A stretch of DNA of 64,000 nt from Alphaproteobacteria bacterium (lineage in GTDB: Bacteria; Pseudomonadota; Alphaproteobacteria; Micavibrionales; Micavibrionaceae), in assembly GCA_021776025.1 (NCBI GenBank), contig JAJFGR010000003.1:1-64000 (forward strand). Direction: 5' to 3'. The position numbers and the translations under genes are program-made. Below the pieces are notes generated by a model. It was not told the origin of the DNA. It searched no databases and saw only the letters and a list, made by a program, of their open reading frames with translations. Positions 24,807-32,962 of the stretch are shown piece after piece (the first letter of the stretch is position 1; each line of letters begins with the position of its first letter).

Positions 24807-25050
24807 TGACATCTGTGTATCCTATTGTTTTACTTTGATAAATTTTCACTATCTGTCCAACTTGTGCTGACGGGGTACATAACAAAAGACCTATATGTAA
24901 ACTAAAATATGTGAATTAGTGGAAAAATTAACGGTAAACAAAAGCATTTTCATGATTTTTGTGAATTTAAGCCCAAAATCGCCTGAAAAGTTACACAAAT
25001 AGTCACATGTCATCAAATTATCATGTAATTACAGCGTGTTAAGTTTAGTT
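24807..25050. other. 245-bp spacer between outward-facing Leu and Met fragments
   Basis: No gene is visible. The right part (from 24951) matches the DNA upstream of Met fragment B (8377-8482). The segment around CATGATTTTTGTGAATTT also resembles 21783-21815 beside fragment E and 32456-32510. The piece is thus a small non-coding unit with a tRNA 3' end pointing outward at each side. Confidence 0.5.
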
Positions 25051-25098
25051 AGGCTCATAACCTGAAGGTCGTAGGTTCAAATCCTACTCCCGCAACCA
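25051..25098 (+). repeat. tRNA-Met-type 3' fragment C (putative att site)
   Basis: Same sequence as fragment A from AGGCTCATAACC to CCA, followed by ATGATTTCAA. No 5' half. Confidence 0.8.
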
Positions 25099-25104
25099 AT
25101 GATT

Positions 25105-25962
25105 TCAAATTTGATTGATAATAAATGGGTCTATATTTTGTTGGTGGCAGCGTGTGCGGCTGCTGCCATCAGGCAGCTTAATGCTTTTGCATGTTGATTG
25201 TTGTTTGGTTTTGTACGTTTCACGGAGGTCTTTAATCGTAAGTCCTTCTTTCCCTAATTGTATATTGATTGCCCTACGGATAAAGGTGATGGGGAGTTGG
25301 GGGAAGCGGCGTTTGTCATCGGGTAGTTGGTCTTCATGGTATAGGTCGAGCAAGGTGGCAATGGTAGGGAGGTTTGGCTCTCCATTATCTTTACGTAGGG
25401 TGCTTATTTGTGCAGCGATGAAGCTTCTTGCTTCACTTCTGTAGTGAGCATCAACTCGCTGCTGGTGATTATCGATGCTGTCATTAAATGTTTTTAATGC
25501 TTTTATAATGCCTTCTTTAGTCTTTAGATCCTTGCTTGAAGCCAGATGAAGAAGCGCCATGCTGGAAATAATTCCAAGAGGACTATTTTCTTGTGCTTGT
25601 GCTGTAAGGACTAGAATTTGATAGCTTGCACAGGCTTCATTAAATTGTGTGTTGATCCTGTATTGCTCAACAATGGTTTCAACTTCTTTCTCTCGTGTTT
25701 CTGTTTTTTTTGTGCCGTCTTTTTCAGAGGTCTCAATTTTTTCCTCGATTGTTTTTGGTTCTGATTCAGTAACGGTTCTTTGGTTCATGCAGCTTTTTGT
25801 TGTGCTATCTAAAACAGTTTTTTTATTTGAAGCGCAGCCGCCCAAGGCTAGAGCTATTAAGCCTATCATTATTAGTGGTTTTGCATAGGATCTTTTGTGG
25901 ACCTCTGAAAAGACACCGCTGGCGTATTTTGATAGTTTGGTTGAATTTGTAGATGTTAACAT
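25105..25962 (-). CDS. Predicted lipoprotein of unknown function
   Basis: A 285-residue protein with a lipobox: the hydrophobic stretch KPLIMIGLIALALGGC ends in a cysteine followed by ASNKK, typical of signal peptidase II cleavage. The long N-terminus before it (about 28 residues) suggests that the true start may be internal, for example the methionine just before IGLIALA, but no clear ribosome-binding site decides this. The mature part is polar and helical with a Glu/Lys-rich coiled-coil-like segment (TIEEKIETSEKDGTKKTETR). No family is recognised. It is convergent with the Met fragment and followed upstream by the secreted protein gene at 26093. Confidence 0.6.
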   Translation of the reverse strand: MLTSTNSTKLSKYASGVFSEVHKRSYAKPLIMIGLIALALGGCASNKKTVLDSTTKSCMNQRTVTESEPKTIEEKIETSEKDGTKKTETREKEVETIVEQYRINTQFNEACASYQILVLTAQAQENSPLGIISSMALLHLASSKDLKTKEGIIKALKTFNDSIDNHQQRVDAHYRSEARSFIAAQISTLRKDNGEPNLPTIATLLDLYHEDQLPDDKRRFPQLPITFIRRAINIQLGKEGLTIKDLRETYKTKQQSTCKSIKLPDGSSRTRCHQQNIDPFIINQI

Positions 25963-26032
25963 CTTTAATCTTTTAAACTGTTTTAAGTACAGTCTCTTTA
26001 CATATAAGTATAGCTTATGTCAATAAAATAAT

Positions 26033-26070
26033 AAAAACCCGCAACTCACACATGTGAGAAACGGGTTTTT
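26033..26070. terminator. Bidirectional-looking terminator
   Basis: AAAAACCCG and CGGGTTTTT flank an inner inverted repeat (ACTCACA / TGTGAG). T-runs occur on both sides. It lies after the secreted-protein gene (stop at 26093, minus strand) and upstream of the lipoprotein gene. Confidence 0.8.
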
Positions 26071-26092
26071 AAAAATTTTGAAAGTTTATGGT

Positions 26093-27073
26093 TTATTGCC
26101 CCGTTGGCGCTACTGTTGTTATTGGGGTTTCTGCTGTTTCTGGTATTTGACAGCCCTCAATACCTTGATTTTGGTCTGGGGCAAGCATTGCTAAAAGCGC
26201 TTCAGTTGGCGTTGGAATGTTTGTAGCATTAAGCTTCCCAGTACCACCTGCTTTTTTAAATGCTTTTGTAGCGCACGCAAGAGATTGCATATAAGAAGGA
26301 TTAATCTTCCCTGTATATAACTGCACTTGCAGATGCTCTAGCGTGCTGGCTCCTGTTCGTTTTCCAGGCAGGTTTGATGTGCGGCCTAAGTTGTGCTTAT
26401 GAGTCATCCTTGCAATTTCATGCGCGTGTGTTCGGTCAGAATTTTCCGATTTTTGAGATAATATAACACCAGTACATATGGCGAGCTCCTTTTCGCTGTT
26501 GCTCATGCCCTTTGTCATTACCCCGCGCTTTTTAGGGGTTGCCGCTATAAGTTCAATGGGGGTAAAAATTTCATCAGTTTCTTCGTTTAGAATGAGCACG
26601 CCTACGCCTGGGTGATAAGATATGTTAAAACCGCCGTAATTACCAAAAACACCACCGGCGCTAGCACCAATATTAAAACGAAATAGACAAGTTTGAATGA
26701 GTTCTTTTGCTGTTTGAAGGTCGCTAGACGCTACATTTGTAGCGGCTCCGGCTTTGTCGTGACTTTCGAATGATTCCTGACTGTTGTCTTCGAAGTTGAG
26801 TTCTTGATCTCCGTTTGATGCTTTGGATTTAGCTTTAGATTTAGATTTAGAGCCAATATCGCCTGTTTCTACACCGGATTGTGATTTAGAGCCAATATTA
26901 CCCGTATGTACACCGGATTTAGAACCGGAGATGCTTTTATTAATGGATCCGACTTTAGTGTTGATCTGTTTGCCAATTTCAGTGCCTGAAGCAAACGCTT
27001 GGAGGGGTGTAAGTGTCATCCATGCGGTCATAAGCATACTTGTTAATTTTATAGCGGGGTTTGTATTTTTCAT
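26093..27073 (-). CDS. Secreted hypothetical protein with GSKS repeats
   Basis: A 326-residue protein starting MKNTNPAIKLTSMLMTAW, a signal peptide cut after QAFA. I choose ATG 27073, which has AAGGTGATG upstream; the frame stays open for 49 more codons of A/T-rich sequence. Residues about 40-85 carry short serine/glycine/lysine repeats (GSKSGVHTGNIGSKS). The C-terminal half contains several cysteines and a HAHEIARMTHKHN stretch whose H-x-H-E-x2-R-x3-H pattern could bind metal, though no peptidase family is recognised. Probably periplasmic or surface located. Confidence 0.6.
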   Translation of the reverse strand: MKNTNPAIKLTSMLMTAWMTLTPLQAFASGTEIGKQINTKVGSINKSISGSKSGVHTGNIGSKSQSGVETGDIGSKSKSKAKSKASNGDQELNFEDNSQESFESHDKAGAATNVASSDLQTAKELIQTCLFRFNIGASAGGVFGNYGGFNISYHPGVGVLILNEETDEIFTPIELIAATPKKRGVMTKGMSNSEKELAICTGVILSQKSENSDRTHAHEIARMTHKHNLGRTSNLPGKRTGASTLEHLQVQLYTGKINPSYMQSLACATKAFKKAGGTGKLNATNIPTPTEALLAMLAPDQNQGIEGCQIPETAETPITTVAPTGQ

Positions 27074-27269
27074 TATAACATCACCTTTAAATCTGTTTCG
27101 TAAAAACGTTTCGTAAAACGGAGTGGTCCTTACATTCCATAAGTTGAGGTTTATGTCAAGATTTTTTGCAAAATACTTATTGAAATTAAAAGGGTGTTTA
27201 TTTGCATATTTTGTTTGCATAATTTAGGTGTTCATCCTATAAGGCTGGTCATATTCATGGATTGGACAT

Positions 27270-28823
27270 ATGACTGCCGCAATACTTAATGATAGAGCCA
27301 CTGTAGGTTTCCCGCTTAAAGACGGGTGGGATCGCGCTGTAAAAAACGTTTCCAGCCGCGTAAGGACATTTGCTGACAAGCCATTGGCAAAAACCTTTGC
27401 CAAGGCTGCATTTGGCATTGCGGGAACATTTGCGGCTAAAACGGCGGCTGTCAGTTTGGCGGCTTCTGCTGGTTCGGGCGCTGTTTTAGCGACGGCCATA
27501 GGGGGCGCGGCGGTTACAACTTATTCAGCCGTTAAAGATTACCGGCAGCAATTGGTCGAGCAGAGTTCTTCGGAACAAGGGTTTTGGGCGAATTTCAAAG
27601 GGTTCTTTTCTTTCTTAGGCCAAAACAAATGGAAATATACCAAAAAGATGGCGATGAATTCTGGTTTAGCCGTTGTTGGTGGTGCGGGTGTTGTTGAAGC
27701 TTTAGATAGTCTTGTTAGTGAGGCGCATGCATATGCGCCGATCAATCTTGATAAACCGGTTATTGCACCAGAGTCATTACCAGATTTCAAAATTTTTAAA
27801 GACGCTGTTAACCTGGAAGTTAACCCGGAAGAGCTGCTGGTGGCACCGTCTGTTGATACGCTTTATGAAGTGCAGAAAACGGACAATCTCTGGAACATTG
27901 TCAAAGAGCATTATCCTGAGCTGAGTGATGCCGAAATTGCCAGTAAAATTGAGGGGATTGTAGACCTAAACGATATTGAAGATGCTGGAAAAATCTATCC
28001 AGGTCAGACCTTAAATCTGGGTGGCGCCCAGCAAGTGGTTGAACATGTCGTTTCCGAGCCACCGACAGCGGAGCAGCCTATGGATACTCAGGATGAAGCG
28101 ATTGAGGCGGAAGCTGTTGATGAGCCTTATCAGGTGCAGAATGGTGATAGCCTTTGGAACATTGTTAGAGAGCATTATTCTGAGCTGAGTGATGCCGGAA
28201 TTGCCAGTAAAATTGAGGGGATTGTAGCCCTAAACGATATTGAAGATGCTGGAAAAATCTATCCAGGTCAGGTTTTGCAGCTGGGTGGCGCCCAGCAAGT
28301 GGTTGAGCATGTCGTTTCCGAGCCAGAGCCAGCGGAGCGGCTTGTGGATGTTGAGCTTGCTCAGCAACCTGTTCAGGAGCTTGCTAATGTAAATCAAGCC
28401 CCTATACCTGCAAATGATGTGCTCACTTTACAGGCTGGTGAGTATGGTGCGTGTGATGCGCGAAGTGACGCGAATTCTATGGGTGTGAAATGTGTTTTTA
28501 ATTCTGATTTACTCAAAGTAGGGCAAAGCGTTCCTGTTTCATGGGATGAGCTTCGCACAAATATAGATATTTATTTTAAGGGTGAGGGGAGCTCTACGCT
28601 ACTTGCTGAGAGTGAAGTTGTTGATGTTGAAGTTTTAGGTGACACTCCCCCGCCTATAGATTGTTTGACGAAGACAAAAGGAAATTTGATTGAGCTATCT
28701 TGTAAGTTTGATGAAACTGTACGTTATATGGACGGCGCTGATGTTATTGATTTTTCTCAGAGCACATCCCAGTTTGGTTTGCAGTTTGACTATAAGAGAC
28801 CACATCTGGCTGCTGCGTTTTAG
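27270..28823 (+). CDS. LysM-domain protein with duplicated LysM unit
   Basis: A 517-residue protein. The first 170 residues are alanine-rich and partly hydrophobic, with no clean signal peptide. Two LysM domains start near residues 201 (VQKTDNLWNIVKEHYPELSD) and 289 (VQNGDSLWNIVREHYSELSD), each ending in KIYPGQ and a leucine-rich strand; LysM binds peptidoglycan. At DNA level 27873-28061 is repeated at 28137-28325, a recent duplication. The last 130 residues have four cysteines (CDA, KCV, CLT, SCK) and may form a small disulfide domain. It may be a cell-wall-associated structural or colicin-like protein. Confidence 0.75.
   Translation: MTAAILNDRATVGFPLKDGWDRAVKNVSSRVRTFADKPLAKTFAKAAFGIAGTFAAKTAAVSLAASAGSGAVLATAIGGAAVTTYSAVKDYRQQLVEQSSSEQGFWANFKGFFSFLGQNKWKYTKKMAMNSGLAVVGGAGVVEALDSLVSEAHAYAPINLDKPVIAPESLPDFKIFKDAVNLEVNPEELLVAPSVDTLYEVQKTDNLWNIVKEHYPELSDAEIASKIEGIVDLNDIEDAGKIYPGQTLNLGGAQQVVEHVVSEPPTAEQPMDTQDEAIEAEAVDEPYQVQNGDSLWNIVREHYSELSDAGIASKIEGIVALNDIEDAGKIYPGQVLQLGGAQQVVEHVVSEPEPAERLVDVELAQQPVQELANVNQAPIPANDVLTLQAGEYGACDARSDANSMGVKCVFNSDLLKVGQSVPVSWDELRTNIDIYFKGEGSSTLLAESEVVDVEVLGDTPPPIDCLTKTKGNLIELSCKFDETVRYMDGADVIDFSQSTSQFGLQFDYKRPHLAAAF
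27873..28325 (+). repeat. Two 189-bp direct repeats in LysM gene
   Basis: Copies at 27873-28061 and 28137-28325, offset 264 bp (88 codons), are nearly identical, with stretches of more than 30 bp unchanged. They encode the LysM unit and its GGAQQVVEHVVSEP tail. Copy number could change by recombination. Confidence 0.85.
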
Positions 28824-28886
28824 AAACGGCATTGCTCACGACAATGTTCGATAGTGGTGGGAACACTCACGAAGAAAATTGGATTC

Positions 28887-28949
28887 CATCAGATTTAAAA
28901 CCTGTTGTCGGTATGGACGTACCGGTTCAAGTCCGGCTAGGCATGGCCA
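28887..28949 (+). repeat. tRNA-Leu-type 3' fragment G
   Basis: Reads CAGATTTAAAACCTG (anticodon TAA), GTTGTCGGTATGGACG, T-arm CCGGTTCAAGTCCGG and CCA. No matching 5' acceptor strand (CATGCCT expected) is found upstream, so it is a fragment. The variable arm matches the minus-strand Leu fragments, but this copy points the other way. Confidence 0.55.
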
Positions 28950-28991
28950 TCTTCCAAATCAATTTGTTACGCTGATATTGGCTATGAAACT

Positions 28992-29951
28992 CTAATCCGT
29001 ATCATGCGGGACAAAAGATTCACTACATTCCAAGGCGTGCCACCCCAGCCGTTTAGATAGTATTTTACAGGCTTTCGTGCCTCTGACGCTGTTTCCTCTT
29101 GAGTCGAGTGGTGGAGAGAGTATGCCGATACCGCATTTTCCGGGAACAACAGCCATGATTCCGCCACTAACGCCGCTTTTAGCCGGCATACCAACTTCAA
29201 AGGCCCATTCGCCCGCACCGTCATATAACCCACACGAGAACATGACACTGAGAATGTCGCGGATATATTCTTTTTGAATAACACGTTCGTTTGTGACGGG
29301 ACTAATGCCTTTATTGGCGAGCGTTGAGGCGAGAACGGAAAGCTCTGTTGCATTTGTAAGAATTGAGCATTGTTTAAAATATAAACGCAGAACATCATTT
29401 GCTGTTTCGTCCAGAATGTCGAAATGCGTGAGCAAATGGGCAATGGCGCGGTTGCGATGCCCTGTATCATATTCTGATTGATAGACTTCCATATCTATTT
29501 CCGGGGGATGCCCAAGAACTTTCGTATACGCGTTTAAAATAATATCCAGTTTATTGTCTGGCGATGTTCCCTTTATCATGTCGGTTATGGCGATTGCCCC
29601 GGTATTGGTCATGGGGTTTAGAGGTTTGTTGTGATCGTCCAGCTTAATAATGGCATCAAAGGGCTCTCCGGTCGGCTCGATGCCCACTCTTTCCCTGATA
29701 TCGTCCCGTCCGTGATCATGCAGCGCCAATCCGTAGGTCAGGACTTTCGAAATAGATTGGATGCTAAAGGGAAGATCGCTATCTCCAATTTTATATGACT
29801 TGCCCTTTAGATCTGTAATGGCTATGCCAAAACTGTTCGGATCGGCCTGTGCAAGCGCAGGGATGTAGGTTGCGACTTCGCCGGAAATATTATCCTTTAG
29901 TGTAGTATAGGCCGTTTCTAATGCTAACTGTACAGCTTCAATATCTTTCAT
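28992..29951 (-). CDS. glsA: Glutaminase A
   Basis: A 319-residue serine-dependent glutaminase that hydrolyses L-glutamine to glutamate and ammonia. It shows the nucleophile motif PFSIQSISKV (S-x-x-K) near residue 62, NPMTNTGAIA near 112, and the C-terminal KSGVSGGIMAVVPGKCGIGILSPPLD. I start at ATG 29951 after AGAGGG; the frame extends 12 codons further. Length is normal (about 310). It stands alone, bracketed by fragment G and fragment H, and may contribute to acid tolerance or nitrogen supply. Confidence 0.95.
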   Translation of the reverse strand: MKDIEAVQLALETAYTTLKDNISGEVATYIPALAQADPNSFGIAITDLKGKSYKIGDSDLPFSIQSISKVLTYGLALHDHGRDDIRERVGIEPTGEPFDAIIKLDDHNKPLNPMTNTGAIAITDMIKGTSPDNKLDIILNAYTKVLGHPPEIDMEVYQSEYDTGHRNRAIAHLLTHFDILDETANDVLRLYFKQCSILTNATELSVLASTLANKGISPVTNERVIQKEYIRDILSVMFSCGLYDGAGEWAFEVGMPAKSGVSGGIMAVVPGKCGIGILSPPLDSRGNSVRGTKACKILSKRLGWHALECSESFVPHDTD

Positions 29952-30109
29952 ATATGCCCTCTTTTGGTGCTGCACAAGGCTTTGCACACGTTCTTACAAA
30001 ATATGGTGAGTGAAGGTAACGGAAAATACTCGGCAGTCATATGCTTAAATTTAATCAACACACGTATTATGTTTCGAGACACGTAAATATTGCTTGAAAA
30101 GTTATATAA

Positions 30110-30151
30110 ATAACCCGAAGGCTGGGGGTTCAAATCCACCTTTGGGAGCCA
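30110..30151 (+). repeat. tRNA 3' fragment H
   Basis: Reads TAACCCGAAGG, T-arm GGGGGTTCAAATCCACC, acceptor TTTGGGAGCCA. It parallels the Met-type fragments (CATAACCTGAAGG) with another acceptor stem, so it comes from a different tRNA. TTTCAATGGCTTAT follows, the tail also seen after Met fragment B. Confidence 0.55.
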
Positions 30152-30247
30152 ACTGTTTCAATGGCTTATCATTTAGTCGGTTTATGTTTTGGAAAAGGCA
30201 TTCTGTTCCAAAATGGTTACAGAAGATTGGCTTAAAAACTGAATTCA

Positions 30248-31654
30248 TTAATGGGGGTTGGCAGAGTTTTCTAATATATTATTAGACATACTCCTAAGAT
30301 TTGAGTGTTCTTCTAGCATTTCAACAATACTGTCTTTGCTTGCGTGTTGCTGTAGTTTTGAAATAACCATTTGGGACATACAGGGGGCCATAGATGTTGT
30401 GCCAGTATTATCACCGGCATAGATTATCATTTCTCCTCCTTTTGTTGTGTGGAGAGCATCCATGCGTGGAAGGTCATCATATGTGAAAGAACGGCGACAT
30501 GCCCTGTCCAGAATTTCTAAATCCGTTAAACGGTTTTCTGGGAAAAGCTTTGCCAACGATTTTTTCATGGCTTCGTAAGTTTTGTTTTTTGAGTTTTCGG
30601 AAATTTCCAAAAGTTTTTCACCTGTGAAAATATATCCGCCTCCGACAATCAGATGGTCTCCGTTAATAATTAAATTCAGATCAGTTAGCGGGAGACTGGC
30701 TGTTGCATTAAAATGAGCCTTCATAGAGAAGCTCATTTGATCTGGTTTGAGCATTTTCATCCATAATCCGGTTACACCCATGACAGAATTTTTGGCAGGC
30801 GTGCTGCTTAAGGCTTGTGTCGTGTCATATGCACCAAGATGAAAAGACCCATACTCTGGTTGAATGAGAAAATTTTGGTCACCTTTTACCATTTTAAGGT
30901 CAGAGATACATCCGTCTTTAGATAGGAGGATGTCGGTTACTTTGGTCTCAAAATTTATTTCAGCTCCGTGTGCAGTAAGGCGCTTTAAAACATTTATAAT
31001 GAAAGTTTGTACATTGAACGAATACCCGGTTATTTCCATCGCCCCAGCGATGTAATTATTTGCAAAAGCTTGCGTGAGATATGGATGGCGATCCTTTAAT
31101 TCCTGGCTTGTTGCGCACATTTTTTGCATGATGTTTTGCGCGTCATGAATCCTTTGTGAAAGCTTTAGATGCTCTTCCTCATCATAGCAGCGAACAATTT
31201 GGTCTGTGAAAAAAGTGTCTTCAAACAATTCGGGCATATCGTGAAAAAGTTTCTGCCAGAACGTGTTACCAATTGCATTGGCTTTTCGATAAAAGTTGCG
31301 ATTTCGTTCTGCAAAACCTAGCTTTGAATTAAAGAGCTGTCGCTTAGCTAGCCATGCTTGTTCACTTCTACTTAAATCGTAACGATCGAGCCAACCTCCA
31401 TCACAAACGGTCTTTCTAAATTGTTGAGCCATGTCAGGATAAAGGGGAGAATTACCTAGATAGACCTCTCCTTCAGTGAGCGTCATCATGCGTGTAGGGC
31501 CTCCGCCCCATGTTGAGCTAAGTACACTGTTTTTATTTATGTGGGGATCTGCTTCTTGAGAATAGAGTATGACTTTGAACCCTGCTTGAAAAGCGTGCAG
31601 GGCGGTCATTACGCCGCTTATACCGGACCCAAAAACATGATAAGTTTTTTGCAT
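30248..31654 (-). CDS. FAD-dependent amine/amino acid oxidoreductase (DAO-like)
   Basis: A 468-residue flavoprotein with an N-terminal dinucleotide-binding motif (HVFGSGISGVMTALHAFQAG, residues 6-25, GxGxxG) and a C-terminal FAD-contact region (DNTGTTSMAPCMSQMV near 425). Its layout matches D-amino acid dehydrogenase/glycine oxidase-type enzymes, but several positions differ from DadA and the substrate is open. It is divergent from the XRE regulator at 31757, with the operator region between them, so the regulator probably controls it. Confidence 0.75.
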   Translation of the reverse strand: MQKTYHVFGSGISGVMTALHAFQAGFKVILYSQEADPHINKNSVLSSTWGGGPTRMMTLTEGEVYLGNSPLYPDMAQQFRKTVCDGGWLDRYDLSRSEQAWLAKRQLFNSKLGFAERNRNFYRKANAIGNTFWQKLFHDMPELFEDTFFTDQIVRCYDEEEHLKLSQRIHDAQNIMQKMCATSQELKDRHPYLTQAFANNYIAGAMEITGYSFNVQTFIINVLKRLTAHGAEINFETKVTDILLSKDGCISDLKMVKGDQNFLIQPEYGSFHLGAYDTTQALSSTPAKNSVMGVTGLWMKMLKPDQMSFSMKAHFNATASLPLTDLNLIINGDHLIVGGGYIFTGEKLLEISENSKNKTYEAMKKSLAKLFPENRLTDLEILDRACRRSFTYDDLPRMDALHTTKGGEMIIYAGDNTGTTSMAPCMSQMVISKLQQHASKDSIVEMLEEHSNLRSMSNNILENSANPH

Positions 31655-31726
31655 GCGTGCCTCTTTTTGTTTTAAGAGGTATCGTTATACATAATATATA
31701 CTCTTTAATTCAATATTTTTAATGTT

Positions 31727-31755
31727 CTTTAAGTATATTTTTAGTATACTTAAAG
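31727..31755. promoter_or_regulatory. Long palindromic operator at the XRE gene start
   Basis: CTTTAAGTATA and GTATACTTAAAG face each other across TTTTTA. The site ends one base before ATG 31757 and lies 73 bp before the divergent oxidoreductase start. I infer binding of the adjacent XRE protein and control of both genes. Confidence 0.7.
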
Positions 31756-31756
31756 C

Positions 31757-32395
31757 ATGGATATTGTCCCTTCACAGATAAAGGCTGCGCGTGCTTTGCT
31801 CGAATGGAATCAAGAACAGCTTGCAGAGGCTTCCGGAATATCAAAGCCAGCTCTTGCAAATATTGAACGTGGTAAAACAACCCCAAGGCTCAATACTTTA
31901 AAAGCCATTGGTTACGCCTTAGAAATAGCAGGAATTGGTTTTACAGATGGGCCGGGTGTACGCCTAGTACAAGACCGTTTGGACGTGATTGTGTTTCGTG
32001 GAAAAGATAGTATTTATCGTCTTTGGGAAGATATTTATACAACGCTGCAAGTTGGACAAGAGCGCCTCATTAGTGGCGCAGACGAAACTAAATTTCTGAG
32101 TGCTACGTCAGAACGTTTTGACGGCATGATGGATAGGTACAAAGAAAAGGGCATAGCAGGAAGAATACTCAGCTTAAAGGGAGATCGAAACTTTGCTGAT
32201 CCAACATCAGAATATCGCTGGGTTACTAAAGCAAGATTTTCAGATGTCCCGTACTATGTTTATGCTGATAAATATGCCGTTTTGTTGTGGGAGCCTGAAC
32301 CTAGGGTCATTTTAATTCAAAATGCCATACTTGCAGAAAGTTATAGAAGACAATTTAACAGGCATTGGGGCAAGGCCGAGATAGCAAGGAAATAG
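31757..32395 (+). CDS. XRE-family regulator with C-terminal sensor domain
   Basis: A 212-residue regulator. The N-terminal HTH (about 5-62; AARALLEWNQEQLAEASGISKPALANIERG) is of XRE type. The rest (about 75-205), with LWEDIYTTLQVGQERLISGADE and YVYADKYAVLLWEP, resembles the PLD/TrmB-like effector-binding domains of some transcription factors. There is no ribosome-binding site because the operator covers the start; the transcript may be leaderless. It probably regulates itself and the flavoenzyme next to it. Confidence 0.8.
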   Translation: MDIVPSQIKAARALLEWNQEQLAEASGISKPALANIERGKTTPRLNTLKAIGYALEIAGIGFTDGPGVRLVQDRLDVIVFRGKDSIYRLWEDIYTTLQVGQERLISGADETKFLSATSERFDGMMDRYKEKGIAGRILSLKGDRNFADPTSEYRWVTKARFSDVPYYVYADKYAVLLWEPEPRVILIQNAILAESYRRQFNRHWGKAEIARK

Positions 32396-32530
32396 ATTTC
32401 TATTTTTGGTAAAAAGTTTTAAGGCGCAAGATATGGCATGGAGGTGATGTGACGAGTTTTTCGTGAATTTAGGTCCAAAATCCATTCAAATTGCTTCCTG
32501 TCACTTAAATAGTCTCGGAACACAAAGTTC

Positions 32531-32962
32531 TTATACTTTTTTAAATTTCCTCATGATTTTGAGTGTTTCTTCGCTGATGTGGTGCTCAATGCCTTCTGCA
32601 TCGAATTCAGCGGTTTCAGGATTAACGCCGAGACGAATGAGAAAATCTAAAATGATTTGGTGGCGCTCTTTACATGTTTTGGCCAGTGCGGCGCCTTTTT
32701 TTGTTAGGAAAATTGAGCGATAAGGCTGGCTCTCCACATAGCCTTCGTCTTTCAAGCGCGATATGACTTTGCTGGCTGTCGGGTGGGACACGCCAAAACG
32801 TTCTGCTAAATCGCTAAGGCGTGCCTCTTGATGCGCCTCGATTAAATCAGCGATAAGTTCTACGTAGTCTTCGGCTGTTTCTGTTTGGTGCGCCTCGCGC
32901 ACGCGGGAAAACCAACGCGCTTGCGTTTGTGCATCAACGAGTTTTGAACTGCTATGTCCCAT
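32531..32962 (-). CDS. mntR: Manganese-responsive regulator MntR (DtxR family)
   Basis: A 143-residue DtxR-type repressor. The winged helix (about 35-95; ARLSDLAERFGVSHPTASKVISRLKDEGYV) is followed by metal-ligand residues in KERHQIILDFLIRLGV and EAEGIEHHIS-like DAEGIEHHISEETL, the MntR dimer domain without the SH3 part. It overlaps the last permease gene by 11 bases and closes the transporter operon. It should repress the operon with Mn2+ bound, at the palindrome at 36505. Confidence 0.93.
   Translation of the reverse strand: MGHSSSKLVDAQTQARWFSRVREAHQTETAEDYVELIADLIEAHQEARLSDLAERFGVSHPTASKVISRLKDEGYVESQPYRSIFLTKKGAALAKTCKERHQIILDFLIRLGVNPETAEFDAEGIEHHISEETLKIMRKFKKV

Noticed and set aside
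28840..28949. Functional tRNA-Leu(TAA) gene
   Set aside because: No 5' acceptor strand matching the 3' end and no D-arm are found in the preceding 90 bases.
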